The notes: generated from the sequence alone by a model not told the origin. A DNA stretch of 64,000 bases from [Leptolyngbya] sp. PCC 7376 (GCF_000316605.1 NC_019683.1:4820036-4884035), one strand, 5' to 3'; counted from the stretch's first letter, positions 36,645-46,735 are shown. Numbers and translations are program-made.

Positions 36645-39425
36645 ATGAGCAAAAAAGAAAAAAAGTCAAATAAAACTCATTTATTTCAGATTATTTTAGG
36701 CAATAGCTTAATCGTCAGCTTTTTATGTATTATCACAAGCTTAAATGGTCTACTAGAAGTCCCAGAATTAGATTTTTATGATTTGCTCACAAGAAGGAAA
36801 TCAGCACAAGACATAGATCCACGAATTGTTCTAGTTGGAGTAACAGAATCAGATCTAGAATATCTTAATGGTTGGCCTATTTCAGATCGCAAGCTTACAC
36901 TTATTCTCAATAAAATAAAACAGCAAAATCCTCACTCTATAGCTCTAGATATTTATCGAGATTTCCCTGTATTTGAAGGTTATGAAGAGCTCAAATCATT
37001 TCTTGAGGCAACGCCAAACATTATCGGTGTAGAGAATATCACTCTATCCAACCAACCCAATGAAGTCATGGCGCAGGCAATTAAAGCACCACCAGTTTTA
37101 GCAGAGCAAGATCAGGTGGCGATCGCCAACTTCACCTTTGATCAAGACTTTGTGATTCGTCGAGCTTTTCTAGCTGTTCGTCCATATGATCACGAAGAAG
37201 CAAAATTAAGCCTGGCAGCACGATTAGCTATTGATTACTTAGAAGATAAAAATATTTTACTAACCCCTATTCCGAACAAAAAATTCACTTACCAATTAGG
37301 GAAAAGTGAATTCAAATTACTTGACTCTAAGGCAGGAGGATATGCAGGGCAATACTCTCTTAACAATATTAGAGGGAATCAAATCCTAATCAACTATCGT
37401 GGCAAACCTTGTAATCTCCAAGAAGATTGCAAATTCAAAAAAATATCAGTTCAAGATTTATTAGAAAATAATATAGAGGCAGATTTATTCAAAGATAAAA
37501 TTGTCATATTTGGTAGCTTTAGTGGTAGTCTAGGCGACATTTTCTTCACCTCTTATCAAACACCAATGTTTGGCATCGAGGTACATGCACATATCACAAG
37601 TCAGATTATTAATGCGGCAATAGAAGGAAATACTCTGATCAGAACTTTGCCGGAATTTATTGAATGGTTCTGGATTTTACTATGGGCATCAGTAGGTTCC
37701 TCTTTAGGAATACTACTTGGCAAAAAGAAAGTCGCATCCCTTGGTATTATTCCAATAACAATCCTATTAGTCACTGTCAATAGAAGCCTATTTTTACAAA
37801 ATATTTGGCTCCCGATTGTTTCACCATTTGCTGGATTATATTTATCACTCATCACAGCAGCTGGCTATTTATTTTGGCAACAGCTTAAAGACTATACTCG
37901 AAATCTAGAATTTAAAGTTGTAGAACGAACAATTGAACTAAAAGAAAAAAATCAAGAATTAGCAGATCAAAATGTAAAGCTAGATCGAGCTCGGGATATT
38001 GCAGATGCAGCAAATCGTGCCAAAAGCCAATTTTTAGCAAATATGAGTCATGAACTACGTACTCCTTTAAATGCGATTTTGGGTTTTTCTCAGTTGATGA
38101 ATCGCGATCCCCAGCTAAGTTCAACTCAAGCTACTTATTTAAGCATTGTCAATCGAAGTGGAGAACATCTTCTCAATTTAATTAATGATGTTCTAGATAT
38201 GGCAAAAATTGAAGCTGGACGAATGAACCTAAATCTTAAGAGCTTTGATCTAAGGAGCATATTGAATTCTATTGAAGATATTTTCATGCTTAAGGCAGCG
38301 GAAAAACAATTAAGTCTAGAGTTCACTTGTGATGAATTAGTACCTCAATACATTCTGACAGATGAAAAAAAGCTACGGCAAATCCTCCTCAATCTTTTAA
38401 GTAATGCCATAAAATTCACGACAGTAGGTTCAATTAAATTATTAGTAAAGGTTTTAGAGAAAGAAGATAATCAATATTGTTTGTCTTTTACGGTGCAAGA
38501 TACTGGCGCCGGTATTGCTGCCACTGAGCTAAACCAATTATTCAATCCTTTCATACAAACAGAGACTGGAATAAAATCTAATCAAGGTACTGGGCTAGGG
38601 TTACCGATTAGTCGGAAATTCGTCCAAATGATGGGTGGTGAAATGTCTGTTTCATCGAAGCTCGAAAAAGGTTCTATTTTTACATTTACAATCAAAGTCA
38701 AATCAGTTAAAGAATCGCTAGTTGAGCCATTAATTCAACGTCCTAAAGTTATTGGTTTAGAGACGAATCAACCTATCTATAAAATTTTAATTGTTGATGA
38801 TCGCTGGGTTAATCGAAAGCTTTTAGAACGGTTGCTTACAGCTATTGGGTTTGAGACTCAAGAAGCGAATGATGGGCAGGAGGCGATCGCCATCTGGAAG
38901 AGTTGGAAACCGGATTTAATTTGGACAGATATACGAATGCCTATTCTCAATGGATACGAAATGACAAAACAAATTCGTAAGCGAGAAGCCGCAATTTCAA
39001 GACAGCAGGATTCTGAACAGCACACAATTATTTTGGCCATCACCGCTAGCATCTTAAAAGAGGATGAAGAGCTTATTCTTCAATCAGGTTGTGATGGTTT
39101 TATCCGTAAGCCTTTCAAAGAAAATGACGCGCTTGATTTGATGCAAGAATTCCTGGGTGTCAAATATTTATATGAAGACACCAGCAAGGTTGAACTGAAA
39201 GAAAGCACAAATATTGTTGCCGATCAATCAATCCTCAAAGAACAACTTCAATTAACATCAGATGATTGGCAAGAGGAATTGAAACATCACACATTACTCG
39301 GCGACGATCAAAGTATTCACGTATTGCTGACAGAGCTTCCGGATACGGCTCAAGAGCTGAAGCAGACTTTAAATATTTGGATACAGCAGTTTCGTTTCGA
39401 TCTCATTCAAAACTTATTGGAATAA
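36645..39425 (+). CDS. CHASE2 hybrid sensor histidine kinase
   Basis: 926 residues. Membrane segment at about 15-35, CHASE2 sensor domain at about 40-330, and three membrane segments between 335 and 410, the normal CHASE2 layout. A coiled linker follows, then HisKA with His469 in MSHELRTP, HATPase motifs NAIKFT, DTGAGIAA and GTGLGLPI (about 585-655), and a REC domain (about 712-840) with Asp762 in WTDIRMPI and Lys822. About 85 residues follow the REC domain and resemble no domain I know. All catalytic residues are kept. Signal and output are unknown; nearby genes give no hint. Confidence 0.9.
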   Translation: MSKKEKKSNKTHLFQIILGNSLIVSFLCIITSLNGLLEVPELDFYDLLTRRKSAQDIDPRIVLVGVTESDLEYLNGWPISDRKLTLILNKIKQQNPHSIALDIYRDFPVFEGYEELKSFLEATPNIIGVENITLSNQPNEVMAQAIKAPPVLAEQDQVAIANFTFDQDFVIRRAFLAVRPYDHEEAKLSLAARLAIDYLEDKNILLTPIPNKKFTYQLGKSEFKLLDSKAGGYAGQYSLNNIRGNQILINYRGKPCNLQEDCKFKKISVQDLLENNIEADLFKDKIVIFGSFSGSLGDIFFTSYQTPMFGIEVHAHITSQIINAAIEGNTLIRTLPEFIEWFWILLWASVGSSLGILLGKKKVASLGIIPITILLVTVNRSLFLQNIWLPIVSPFAGLYLSLITAAGYLFWQQLKDYTRNLEFKVVERTIELKEKNQELADQNVKLDRARDIADAANRAKSQFLANMSHELRTPLNAILGFSQLMNRDPQLSSTQATYLSIVNRSGEHLLNLINDVLDMAKIEAGRMNLNLKSFDLRSILNSIEDIFMLKAAEKQLSLEFTCDELVPQYILTDEKKLRQILLNLLSNAIKFTTVGSIKLLVKVLEKEDNQYCLSFTVQDTGAGIAATELNQLFNPFIQTETGIKSNQGTGLGLPISRKFVQMMGGEMSVSSKLEKGSIFTFTIKVKSVKESLVEPLIQRPKVIGLETNQPIYKILIVDDRWVNRKLLERLLTAIGFETQEANDGQEAIAIWKSWKPDLIWTDIRMPILNGYEMTKQIRKREAAISRQQDSEQHTIILAITASILKEDEELILQSGCDGFIRKPFKENDALDLMQEFLGVKYLYEDTSKVELKESTNIVADQSILKEQLQLTSDDWQEELKHHTLLGDDQSIHVLLTELPDTAQELKQTLNIWIQQFRFDLIQNLLE

Positions 39426-39670
39426 CTGATCTTTCAATATGTTTTAGGAATGATTCCCTTGAATTGCGTTGGACAAAAGCTTTTTATTGTGTCCTCTCGG
39501 AATCATAGGATTTTCAGAAAATGCAACCAATCGATGCGATATGCGTTTCAGATCGAACCGTTATTTGCATCACAACTGTTCCTTCGTATTACTGGATACT
39601 TGGAGATTTGAAAGAAATCTTTAAGTTCAGATTGGATTTGTATTGTCACTAAAATTGGAATTTATTTTTT

Positions 39671-40840
39671 ATGGGTCACGTCGAAGCTGAGCCGGCGATC
39701 GCCTTAGGGCAGCCCACCACTCATCAATTTTTGAAATTGTGCGCAGAAACGGATATTGCCAAGATTTCCTCTGCAGCAGACTGGGGCCTTCAACTCTTAA
39801 TTAAGGGAGATTTTCAGGAACGTTGGCGCATTGCTAAGGTGCTCAGCAAAGTTGGAACCTCGGTTATTCTCCCTTTGCTGGCGATCGCCGAAGATACAAA
39901 GCAAGAAACAGAATTACGCTGGTTTGCCATACGCATTTTGGGACAGCATCGTAATTCTGAGGTTTTGGCGCGGTTAATTATCTTGTTGGAAAATTGCAGT
40001 GAAGAGTTTCTCGCTGACGAAATTATGCGAGCTTTGGTCAAGTTAGAAGACAAAGCAACGGATTATCTAGTACCGCTCCTGGCTCAGACCGAAACCCGAC
40101 TATTAGCCGTGAAAGCTTTATGTAAAGTGCGGTATCCCAATATTGTGGAGCCCCTGCTGGAAGTTACAGATGACCCCAATCCACAAATTCGCGAGTTAAC
40201 CATTGAGGCATTGGGCGGTTTTCGGCATAGTCGGATTTTCGATTGTTTGATTACAGCACTCAGAGATCCTGTTAGTACAGTGCGGATAGAAGCAATTCGA
40301 GCCCTTGGATTTTGGGCAAATTGCGTAGATAAAGGGGCAATTCTTAAGGCAGTATCGCCATTGCTATACGACCACAACCTTGATGTTTGTCGGCAAGCAG
40401 GCCTTACCCTCAGCCGTCTTCAAACACCTGAAGCAGTCACGGCGATCGCCGCAGTTGCAAAATCCGAAATCACGCCTTTTGTTCTCAAAACAGAATTAGT
40501 ACAAGCATTAGGCTGGATCGATCACCAAACGAGTATTGAGGTTTTAGCCCAGCTTTTAGAAACGTCTTCTGAACCCCTCACCCTCGAAATCGTTAAGATT
40601 TTTGGTCGTCTCACCAGCGGCGATCGCCAAGCCCAAGCCTCAGACATTCTGTTGAATTTTTGGCAGCAACAAGCACAATTGCCCCATCGCGATCTCCGTC
40701 AAGCTATTGCCTATACCCTTGGCCAACTCAAACAAGCATCGGCTCGTCCCATCCTTGAAGAACTCAACAAAGATGACGATTCTGCGGTCCAACTTCACGC
40801 TAATGCCGCTCTCAACAAACTGCACAGTATAAATCCTTAG
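39671..40840 (+). CDS. HEAT-repeat protein (PBS lyase HEAT-like)
   Basis: 389 residues made mostly of helical pairs, for example ELRWFAIRILGQHRNSEVLARLI, cut here to its core LRWFAIRILGQ, then IRELTIEALGGFRHSRIFDCL and VRIEAIRALGFW. The repeat pattern (R..AI.ALG) is that of PBS lyase HEAT-like repeats, found in phycobilin lyases but also in many scaffold proteins. The whole gene reads as repeats without a catalytic domain, so scaffold is the safer call. It has no close operon partner; the next gene starts 76 bases on. Confidence 0.85.
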   Translation: MGHVEAEPAIALGQPTTHQFLKLCAETDIAKISSAADWGLQLLIKGDFQERWRIAKVLSKVGTSVILPLLAIAEDTKQETELRWFAIRILGQHRNSEVLARLIILLENCSEEFLADEIMRALVKLEDKATDYLVPLLAQTETRLLAVKALCKVRYPNIVEPLLEVTDDPNPQIRELTIEALGGFRHSRIFDCLITALRDPVSTVRIEAIRALGFWANCVDKGAILKAVSPLLYDHNLDVCRQAGLTLSRLQTPEAVTAIAAVAKSEITPFVLKTELVQALGWIDHQTSIEVLAQLLETSSEPLTLEIVKIFGRLTSGDRQAQASDILLNFWQQQAQLPHRDLRQAIAYTLGQLKQASARPILEELNKDDDSAVQLHANAALNKLHSINP

Positions 40841-40916
40841 TGCAAACTTTACTGTTTTTTTTTCTGACATCAGTTAAGCTAGCCAATTGTGATTAAAAAC
40901 ATTGATGTGACTAAAG

Positions 40917-41972
40917 ATGAGTAGCGAATTTCGCGAACTTTTAAGAAAAGTTGGTAGTGGAAAACACACAAGCAAAGGCCTAACCCGTTCAGAAGCGACA
41001 ACCGCCTTACAAATGATGGTCGATGGGGTTGCCACGCCTGCTCAGATTGGTGCATTTTTAATTTCCCATCGCATTAAGAGGCCCACCGGGACAGAACTAG
41101 CCGGGATGCTGGATTTTTACGATTCTCGTAGTCAAAAACTGCAGCCTATTTGCCCAAATAAAACGGTTTTTGTCCTCGGCATTCCCTATGATGGCCGTTC
41201 CCGCACCGCACCAATTTCACCAATCACCTCTCTCATTCTGAAAACTGCTGGCATTCCAGTAGTTATGCATGGTGGCGATCGCCTCCCCACTAAATATGGC
41301 CTACCCTTGATCGAAATCTGGAAAGCTTTGGGGATCAATTTTGAAACTTTAGCCTTTGATAATTACCAAGCCTTTTTCGAAAAAGAAGAATTTGCTCTCT
41401 GCTATACACCGACATTTTTACCTGACAGTACAAAGCTGACATCCTACCGCGAAGAACTCGGTAAACGCCCGCCCATTGCCACTCTCGAACTCGCATGGTC
41501 TCCCTACGCAGGCGATAATAGTCACACCATCGCAGGCTATGTACATCCTCCAACCGAAGGTATTATTCACAGTACTTTTGGTGAGCGGCAGCACTCTCCT
41601 TATACCCTCATTAAAGGATTAGAAGGTAGCGGCGATCTACGAATATCTCAGATCACCATTGTTGCGACCCACGAACGGGATGAAGCAGGCAATATCAAGT
41701 ATCTAAAACCCAATCCCTATGAATATGATTTGGGTGGCCATGATGTCCATCTTGAATCACCAGAAAATTACAGTGAACGCTTACAAGCATTAATCAATGG
41801 CGAAAAGAATGACCTCTTTAATACAGCCATTTGGAATGGGGCCTTTTATCTTTGGCACTGCGGTGCGGTGGAAGATTTAAAAACCGGAATTGCAACCTCA
41901 GAAGCATTTGTTCTTGAGGGGAAACTAAAGGATACTCTTGCACAATTGCAGTCTTCTCTCAGCCAATACTAG
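40917..41972 (+). CDS. TrpD-like (anthranilate phosphoribosyltransferase family) protein
   Basis: 351 residues with the N-terminal helical domain (LTRSEATTALQMMVDG; PAQIGAFLISHRIK) and the alpha/beta C-terminal domain of the TrpD family. The phosphoribosyl-diphosphate loop GTGGD of true TrpD is not seen: the matching place reads GIPYDGRSRTAP. True TrpD enzymes also keep a HGNRS motif; here only HGGDRLPTKYG is found. This is probably a paralogue with another or no transferase activity. Confidence 0.8.
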   Translation: MSSEFRELLRKVGSGKHTSKGLTRSEATTALQMMVDGVATPAQIGAFLISHRIKRPTGTELAGMLDFYDSRSQKLQPICPNKTVFVLGIPYDGRSRTAPISPITSLILKTAGIPVVMHGGDRLPTKYGLPLIEIWKALGINFETLAFDNYQAFFEKEEFALCYTPTFLPDSTKLTSYREELGKRPPIATLELAWSPYAGDNSHTIAGYVHPPTEGIIHSTFGERQHSPYTLIKGLEGSGDLRISQITIVATHERDEAGNIKYLKPNPYEYDLGGHDVHLESPENYSERLQALINGEKNDLFNTAIWNGAFYLWHCGAVEDLKTGIATSEAFVLEGKLKDTLAQLQSSLSQY

Positions 41973-42274
41973 ACATTTGACAGGCTCATTCACAAAAGGG
42001 GCGATCGCCGATTATCACGCAATCACAGATTCTCCTCTGTTTGTAAAACGGTATTAAAAAGTCTAAACTAAACTTCAGAAGCTGCGATGTTTTGTCATAT
42101 CCCAGCATTAAATTTAAGGGTCTTTCTACAATAATCCCTTATTTCCATTTGATTTTTAGTTGCCATCAGTTTGCAAAGTTGTCGCTAGAAAGTATGGCTT
42201 TGCACCGAGCAATCGGAGGCTTGAGATAGTCGGCTGCGGGCAAGTTTGTACCTATAGAAGCGTGAGGAAGTCCG
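41973..42274. other. intergenic region
   Basis: About 300 bases with one GCGATCGC palindrome and otherwise no gene, hairpin or repeat that I can support. Confidence 0.45.
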
Positions 42275-42598
42275 ATGATGAGAAATCGTATTGTCCCAAG
42301 AATGGTTGAGCTAGCTGAAGGCGTTTATATCGAAACAGCCATTCCTCGCGAGAATCATGCAGCACTTAGATCTGGTTTTGCAGGTTACCCCAATAATCCC
42401 CGTTGGACAGTGCGTAAATATAAGGCTTGGAAGCAGGGGAAACTTTGGCGAAAATCCCTCAGCGATGGTTCGATGACGATCCATGATCAGCAACTTATTG
42501 CCACAGAAACAGCCTTAAATGCAGCGATCGCCTCCCCAGAATCTGAACGTACTTCTTGGCGATCGCCTTTCAAAAAATTTGCATTCTCCCTAAATTAA
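42275..42598 (+). CDS. small protein of unknown function
   Basis: 107 residues, basic, with no signal or membrane segment. Contains YIETAIPRENHAALRSGFAG, then YPNNPRWTVRKYKAWKQGKLWRKSL, shortened here to RWTVRKYKAWKQG. I do not recognise a family. A second Met directly follows the first. The stop is 89 bases before the ilvA start on the same strand. Confidence 0.65.
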   Translation: MMRNRIVPRMVELAEGVYIETAIPRENHAALRSGFAGYPNNPRWTVRKYKAWKQGKLWRKSLSDGSMTIHDQQLIATETALNAAIASPESERTSWRSPFKKFAFSLN

Positions 42599-42686
42599 GC
42601 TTTTAAGGTTTTCCTTTTAAATAGAGCACCAATGGCGGTACAGTAAAATCTCCTAACCTAATCTGTCATTGGCGATCGCCCTATCT

Positions 42687-44198
42687 ATGCCCTGCGATTA
42701 TCTCATCGAAATCCTGAATGCCCGCGTCTATGATGTGGCCAAAGAAAGTCCTCTCGAACAGGCTCCGAATCTATCTACTCGACTTAATAACAATGTCTTA
42801 TTAAAGCGGGAAGATTTGCAATCGGTATTTTCGTTCAAGCTACGCGGCGCTTACAACAAAATGGCGCACCTATCTAAAGAACAATTAGATTGTGGGGTAA
42901 TTGCAGCATCAGCAGGTAATCATGCCCAAGGGGTCGCTCTTTCGGCAAAGCGATTAGGCACACGAGCAGTGATTGTCATGCCAGTCGTGACACCACAGGT
43001 AAAAATTAATGCCGTTAAAGCGCGAGGTGGCGAAGTCATTCTCCACGGCAATGCCTATGACGATGCCTATGCCCATGCCCGAAAACTGTCAGAAGAACAG
43101 AATTTAACCTTTATTCACCCTTTTGATGACCCCCATGTTATTGCTGGTCAGGGCACGATTGGCATGGAAATTTTACGCCAGTGCCAACAGCCAATCCATG
43201 CGATTTTTGTGGCGATCGGTGGTGGTGGTTTAATCGCAGGCATTGCGGCCTATGTCAAACGGGTACGTCCCGACATCAAAATTATTGGCGTTGAACCAGT
43301 GGATGCAGACGCGATGAGTCAGTCCCTCGCCAAGGGTGAGCGAGTGCAATTATCGCAAGTGGGTTTATTTGCTGACGGTGTGGCGGTTCGCTATGTCGGA
43401 GAAGAAACATTCCGACTCTGCAAAGACTACATCGATGAAATGATTTTGGTCTCAACGGATGACACCTGTGCCGCCATTAAAGATGTATTCGAAGATACGC
43501 GTTCCATTCTTGAGCCAGCAGGAGCTTTGGCGATCGCCGGAATGAAAGCCTATGTCGAGCGGGAAGGAATTTCAGACGAAAATTTGGTGGCCGTGGCCTG
43601 TGGCGCCAATATGAATTTTGATCGTTTACGCTTTGTGGCAGAACGGGCGGAACTTGGAGAAGGTAGAGAAGCGATTTTTGCAGTAACTATTCCGGAAACA
43701 CCCGGTAGCCTCAGAAAATTTTGCCGCTGCATGGGCGATCGCAACCTGACTGAATTTAACTATCGAATTTCTGACGAAGCAGAAGCTCATATTTTTGTAG
43801 GCATCCAAATTGAAAATCGTGGAGACATTAAACCCCTTGCCGAAACCTTTGAGGCAAACGGCTTTAAAACCCTCGACCTCACTGACGACGAACTGACAAA
43901 ATTACACCTCCGGCATATGGTTGGTGGTCGCAGCGAAAAAGCTCAAAATGAATTGTTGTATCGATTTGAGTTCCCTGAATGTCCCGGTGCATTGATGAAA
44001 TTCGTTGAGGCGATGAGTCCCGATTGGAATATTAGTGGCTTCCATTACCGCAATAATGGCTCTGATTATGGTCGGATTGCGATCGCCATCCAAGTGCCTC
44101 CCAGCGAAATGGATCAATGGCAAACTTTCCTCGATCAACTCGGTTACCGCTATTGGGATGAAAACCAAAACCCGGCATATCACCTTTTCCTCGGTTAA
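42687..44198 (+). CDS. ilvA: threonine ammonia-lyase (threonine deaminase), biosynthetic
   Basis: Makes 2-oxobutanoate from threonine, the first step to isoleucine. PLP-dependent. The start is ATG 42687; the open frame reaches a TTG at 42669. About 503 residues. The PLP Lys lies in FSFKLRGAYNKM, and the phosphate loop VGGGGLIAG appears as IGGGGLIAG. Two ACT-like regulatory modules follow from about residue 320 (AVTIPETPGSLRKF; FEFPECPGALMKF), the long feedback-regulated form. It ends six bases from the convergent glycosyltransferase gene. Confidence 0.96.
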   Translation: MPCDYLIEILNARVYDVAKESPLEQAPNLSTRLNNNVLLKREDLQSVFSFKLRGAYNKMAHLSKEQLDCGVIAASAGNHAQGVALSAKRLGTRAVIVMPVVTPQVKINAVKARGGEVILHGNAYDDAYAHARKLSEEQNLTFIHPFDDPHVIAGQGTIGMEILRQCQQPIHAIFVAIGGGGLIAGIAAYVKRVRPDIKIIGVEPVDADAMSQSLAKGERVQLSQVGLFADGVAVRYVGEETFRLCKDYIDEMILVSTDDTCAAIKDVFEDTRSILEPAGALAIAGMKAYVEREGISDENLVAVACGANMNFDRLRFVAERAELGEGREAIFAVTIPETPGSLRKFCRCMGDRNLTEFNYRISDEAEAHIFVGIQIENRGDIKPLAETFEANGFKTLDLTDDELTKLHLRHMVGGRSEKAQNELLYRFEFPECPGALMKFVEAMSPDWNISGFHYRNNGSDYGRIAIAIQVPPSEMDQWQTFLDQLGYRYWDENQNPAYHLFLG

Positions 44199-44204
44199 GA
44201 GATT

Positions 44205-45395
44205 CTATTTTTCCGTAGTTGGCGATCGCTCTTCCATAACACGTTTATAAACCTGAGCCGTTTCTATCGAGATCTTTGCCCAATTAAATCGTTCGGGTAA
44301 ATCCGCATAGGCGTTAGCTACCAGAGTTTGCGCATAATCTGGGTGCTGCAAAACTTTAAGAATCCCCCAAGCCAGCGAATCCGCGACATTAGCATAAGTG
44401 ACAAGTCCTGTTTGCTCATGGGTCACTACTTCCGGTAAGCCACCCGTATTCGAGACAACAACAGGTACTTTTGCAGCAAAGCTTTCTAGCGCGACAATCC
44501 CAAAAGGCTCATACAAACTTGGAAAAACGGCGCAATCTGCAATCGTTTGAAACCGATCCAGATCTTCGTCAGACATAAACCCAGTAAACTCACAGGCTTC
44601 TGATACTCCTAAATCATGAGCTTGTTTCTGAAGATAGTCATTATTTCCACCACCAATGATGACAAACTTTACTCTGCCTTCCATCGTTTCCAAAACACGA
44701 GGAGCGGCATCCAATAGAACACTAATGCCCTTTTCATAGGTCATTCGTCCAACATAATACACAATTTTTTGATCATCAGGTGCAAAACGACGTCGAAAAG
44801 CTTGTCGATCAAATTGGTCAGAATGCTGCTTTTTTTCAGGGCGAATACCGTTAAAAATCACATCGACTTTATCGGGAGTAACTTGCAACGCTCGTTCTAA
44901 TTCTTGACGCATATATTGACTACAAACAATTACCCGCCAAGCTTCATGAACCAGGTCGCGTTCTTTATTCGAAATATAGGCATGGGTATCTGTATGAATG
45001 CCATTATGTCGGCCATATTCAGTGGCATGAATTGTCACAATTAAAGGGAGTTCAAATTGTTGCTTGAGGGCGATCGCCGCATCTCCAACAAGCCAATCAT
45101 GAGCGTGAATCAATGAAATATTGGTGTGCTCAGTCAAAAACTTTTTCCCGAAAGTAACCATTGCATCGTTCATTGCAGTTACCCAATCAAAAAATTGCCC
45201 ATTCTCTGGCACTGCTACCCGATGGATACGAATACCTTCGACTGTTTCCCGAATTGGCAAATCATCACTCTGAATCGTCACCAGATCAATCTCATGACCC
45301 AAAGCCACAACCTCAGGATAAAGCTCCCCAACATGGCGAGCCAATCCACCAACCACTCGCGGAGGGAACTCCCAACTCAGTACAAAAATACGCAT
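44205..45395 (-). CDS. GT4 family glycosyltransferase
   Basis: 396 residues with the glycogen-synthase-like Rossmann folds of GT4 enzymes. N-terminal motif SWEFPPRVVGGLARHV, then LIHAHDWLVGDAAI. The C-terminal donor site has VGRMTYEKGI and the catalytic Glu region PSLYEPFGIVALE. It transfers a hexose from a nucleotide sugar. The substrate is not evident, and relatives are annotated as starch/glycogen-synthase-like. Convergent with ilvA. Confidence 0.92.
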   Translation of the reverse strand: MRIFVLSWEFPPRVVGGLARHVGELYPEVVALGHEIDLVTIQSDDLPIRETVEGIRIHRVAVPENGQFFDWVTAMNDAMVTFGKKFLTEHTNISLIHAHDWLVGDAAIALKQQFELPLIVTIHATEYGRHNGIHTDTHAYISNKERDLVHEAWRVIVCSQYMRQELERALQVTPDKVDVIFNGIRPEKKQHSDQFDRQAFRRRFAPDDQKIVYYVGRMTYEKGISVLLDAAPRVLETMEGRVKFVIIGGGNNDYLQKQAHDLGVSEACEFTGFMSDEDLDRFQTIADCAVFPSLYEPFGIVALESFAAKVPVVVSNTGGLPEVVTHEQTGLVTYANVADSLAWGILKVLQHPDYAQTLVANAYADLPERFNWAKISIETAQVYKRVMEERSPTTEK

Positions 45396-45540
45396 TTATC
45401 ACACTCCACAAAATTAATTGTGGAAACTCCCTTCATTTCCAGCACACAAACCCTTGAAGAAATCTCACAGATCTGACATACCGCCTGAATAAAGACTCTT
45501 TTTTCCCTTACAATAAAAAGTGGGCAAAAACTTATTCGAT

Positions 45541-45612
45541 CAAGAACAAAAGTTTTTGTTCACTCCTCACACCATATTTCGCCCGAGTCGCCATAGTATT
45601 CGGGCGTTTTTC
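45541..45612 (+). ncRNA. yfr1: small regulatory RNA Yfr1
   Basis: The ultra-conserved Yfr1 core ACTCCTCACAC is present at 45562-45572, flanked as expected by two hairpins: GAACAAAA/TTTTTGTTC before it and CGCCCGA (45580-45586) / TCGGGCG (45600-45606) after it. The second hairpin is followed by a T-run and ends the RNA. Yfr1 is a roughly 60-nt cyanobacterial RNA that pairs with mRNAs through the core, for instance of outer-membrane porins. It is often found next to trxA, which follows here at 45897. The 5' end is estimated. Confidence 0.92.
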
Positions 45613-45896
45613 TTTGGAAAATTACGCCCAGCAAAAATACATTACAGCAAGAAAAAGATTATTTGCGATCTCTGGCTAACTTTTGAAAAGAAAAGAGAAT
45701 ACTCGAATAGATTAATTCCACAACACTTAAGCGTATCGTAACATCACTATTCTAATTATTCGGATCGCATCCTAAACTTACAAAAGTTATTATTGTTTAT
45801 TATCGTTTTTATCGAAGCGGTAAACCAATCAGAGTCATATGTTAGAATCCTCTAGTATTCTCAGCAACACATTATTTTAAGTAGGAATTTAGAGGC

Positions 45897-46220
45897 ATGT
45901 CAAAAACTGCCCCAGTCACAGATGCAACTTTTCAAGAAGAAGTTCTTGAAAGTGATGTACCAGTTCTAGTGGATTTTTGGGCTCCTTGGTGTGGTCCCTG
46001 TCGTATGGTCGCTCCTGTCGTAGAAGAGATCGCAGACCAATACAAGGATCAAATTAAAGTATTCAAACTCAATACTGATGAGAATCCTAGTGTCGCTAGC
46101 GATTACGGTATCCGCAGTATTCCCACCCTCATGATCTTCAAGGGTGGCAAAAAAGTTGATATGGTCGTTGGTGCTGTACCGAAGACGACTCTCGCGACAG
46201 CGATTGACAAACAACTTTAA
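45897..46220 (+). CDS. trxA: thioredoxin
   Basis: 107 residues, the standard m-type thioredoxin, which passes electrons to target disulfides. The active site WCGPCR is at residues 31-36, with the cis-Pro in IPTLMIF. Start ATG 45897, with GTAGGAATTTAGAGG upstream. It stands alone, downstream of Yfr1. Confidence 0.98.
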   Translation: MSKTAPVTDATFQEEVLESDVPVLVDFWAPWCGPCRMVAPVVEEIADQYKDQIKVFKLNTDENPSVASDYGIRSIPTLMIFKGGKKVDMVVGAVPKTTLATAIDKQL

Positions 46221-46314
46221 AAAATCACGGTCTACAAATTAGACAGAAAAAAGCGCCTTGCTGTCGACAAGGCATTAAGAAAAAAGACTCGACAAAGTGT
46301 ACTTACATTTTTGG

Positions 46315-46340
46315 CCTCATCTATATTGATGGGGTATTTT
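46315..46340 (+). terminator. candidate terminator after trxA
   Basis: CCTCATC (46315-46321) pairs with GATGGGG (46328-46334, one G-T pair) and TATTTTTATT follows. Another short stem, GCCTTG/CAAGGC (46255-46273), lies closer to trxA but has no T tract. The exact site is uncertain. Confidence 0.55.
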
Positions 46341-46478
46341 TATTGTCAGAAATATACTCACTAATATGACAAGGCATTTTGGCAATTCACGGCCATCAAA
46401 TATGAGGTTTACTGATAAAAGAAAGAGGCGATCGCCATAAAATGGCAACCACATCATTCAATTTATTTCAACTAAAAT

Positions 46479-46646
46479 CTAAAGCGTTTTATCAAGTTCA
46501 GCAATTAATTCATCGAGCTCTTCAAGGGCTTGATTCACATCTAAACGTAGGGAACCAAGCGTTGGGTCACTAAGTAATTTGACGAGCGCCTCACGCTTCC
46601 CTTTAATAACTTCAACCTTTTCCCGCAATGTTACTTTAGACATCAT
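46479..46646 (-). CDS. 55-aa coiled-coil protein downstream of parA
   Basis: A small gene: MMSKVTLREKVEVIKGKREA then LVKLLSDPTLGSLRLDVNQA and LEELDELIAELDKTL. The second half has a heptad pattern suited to a coiled coil. GAGGAA lies directly before the two adjacent ATG codons. It is 89 bases downstream of the ParA-like gene on the same strand, so co-transcription is likely. No named family is recognised. Small partner proteins often link ParA ATPases to cargo, which makes that role a reasonable guess, no more. Confidence 0.7.
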   Translation of the reverse strand: MMSKVTLREKVEVIKGKREALVKLLSDPTLGSLRLDVNQALEELDELIAELDKTL

Positions 46647-46735
46647 TTCCTCTTTTTCTGACTTTCAGAAATTAGTGGCTAAAAAATAGTAAGAGCTTTA
46701 AACAATTAGAAAAGCTCCAAATTCAAAGAACAACT

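Noticed and set aside
45520-45741. 73-codon plus-strand frame between the GT4 gene and trxA
   Set aside because: Overlaps the Yfr1 RNA and its terminator and has no protein-like features.
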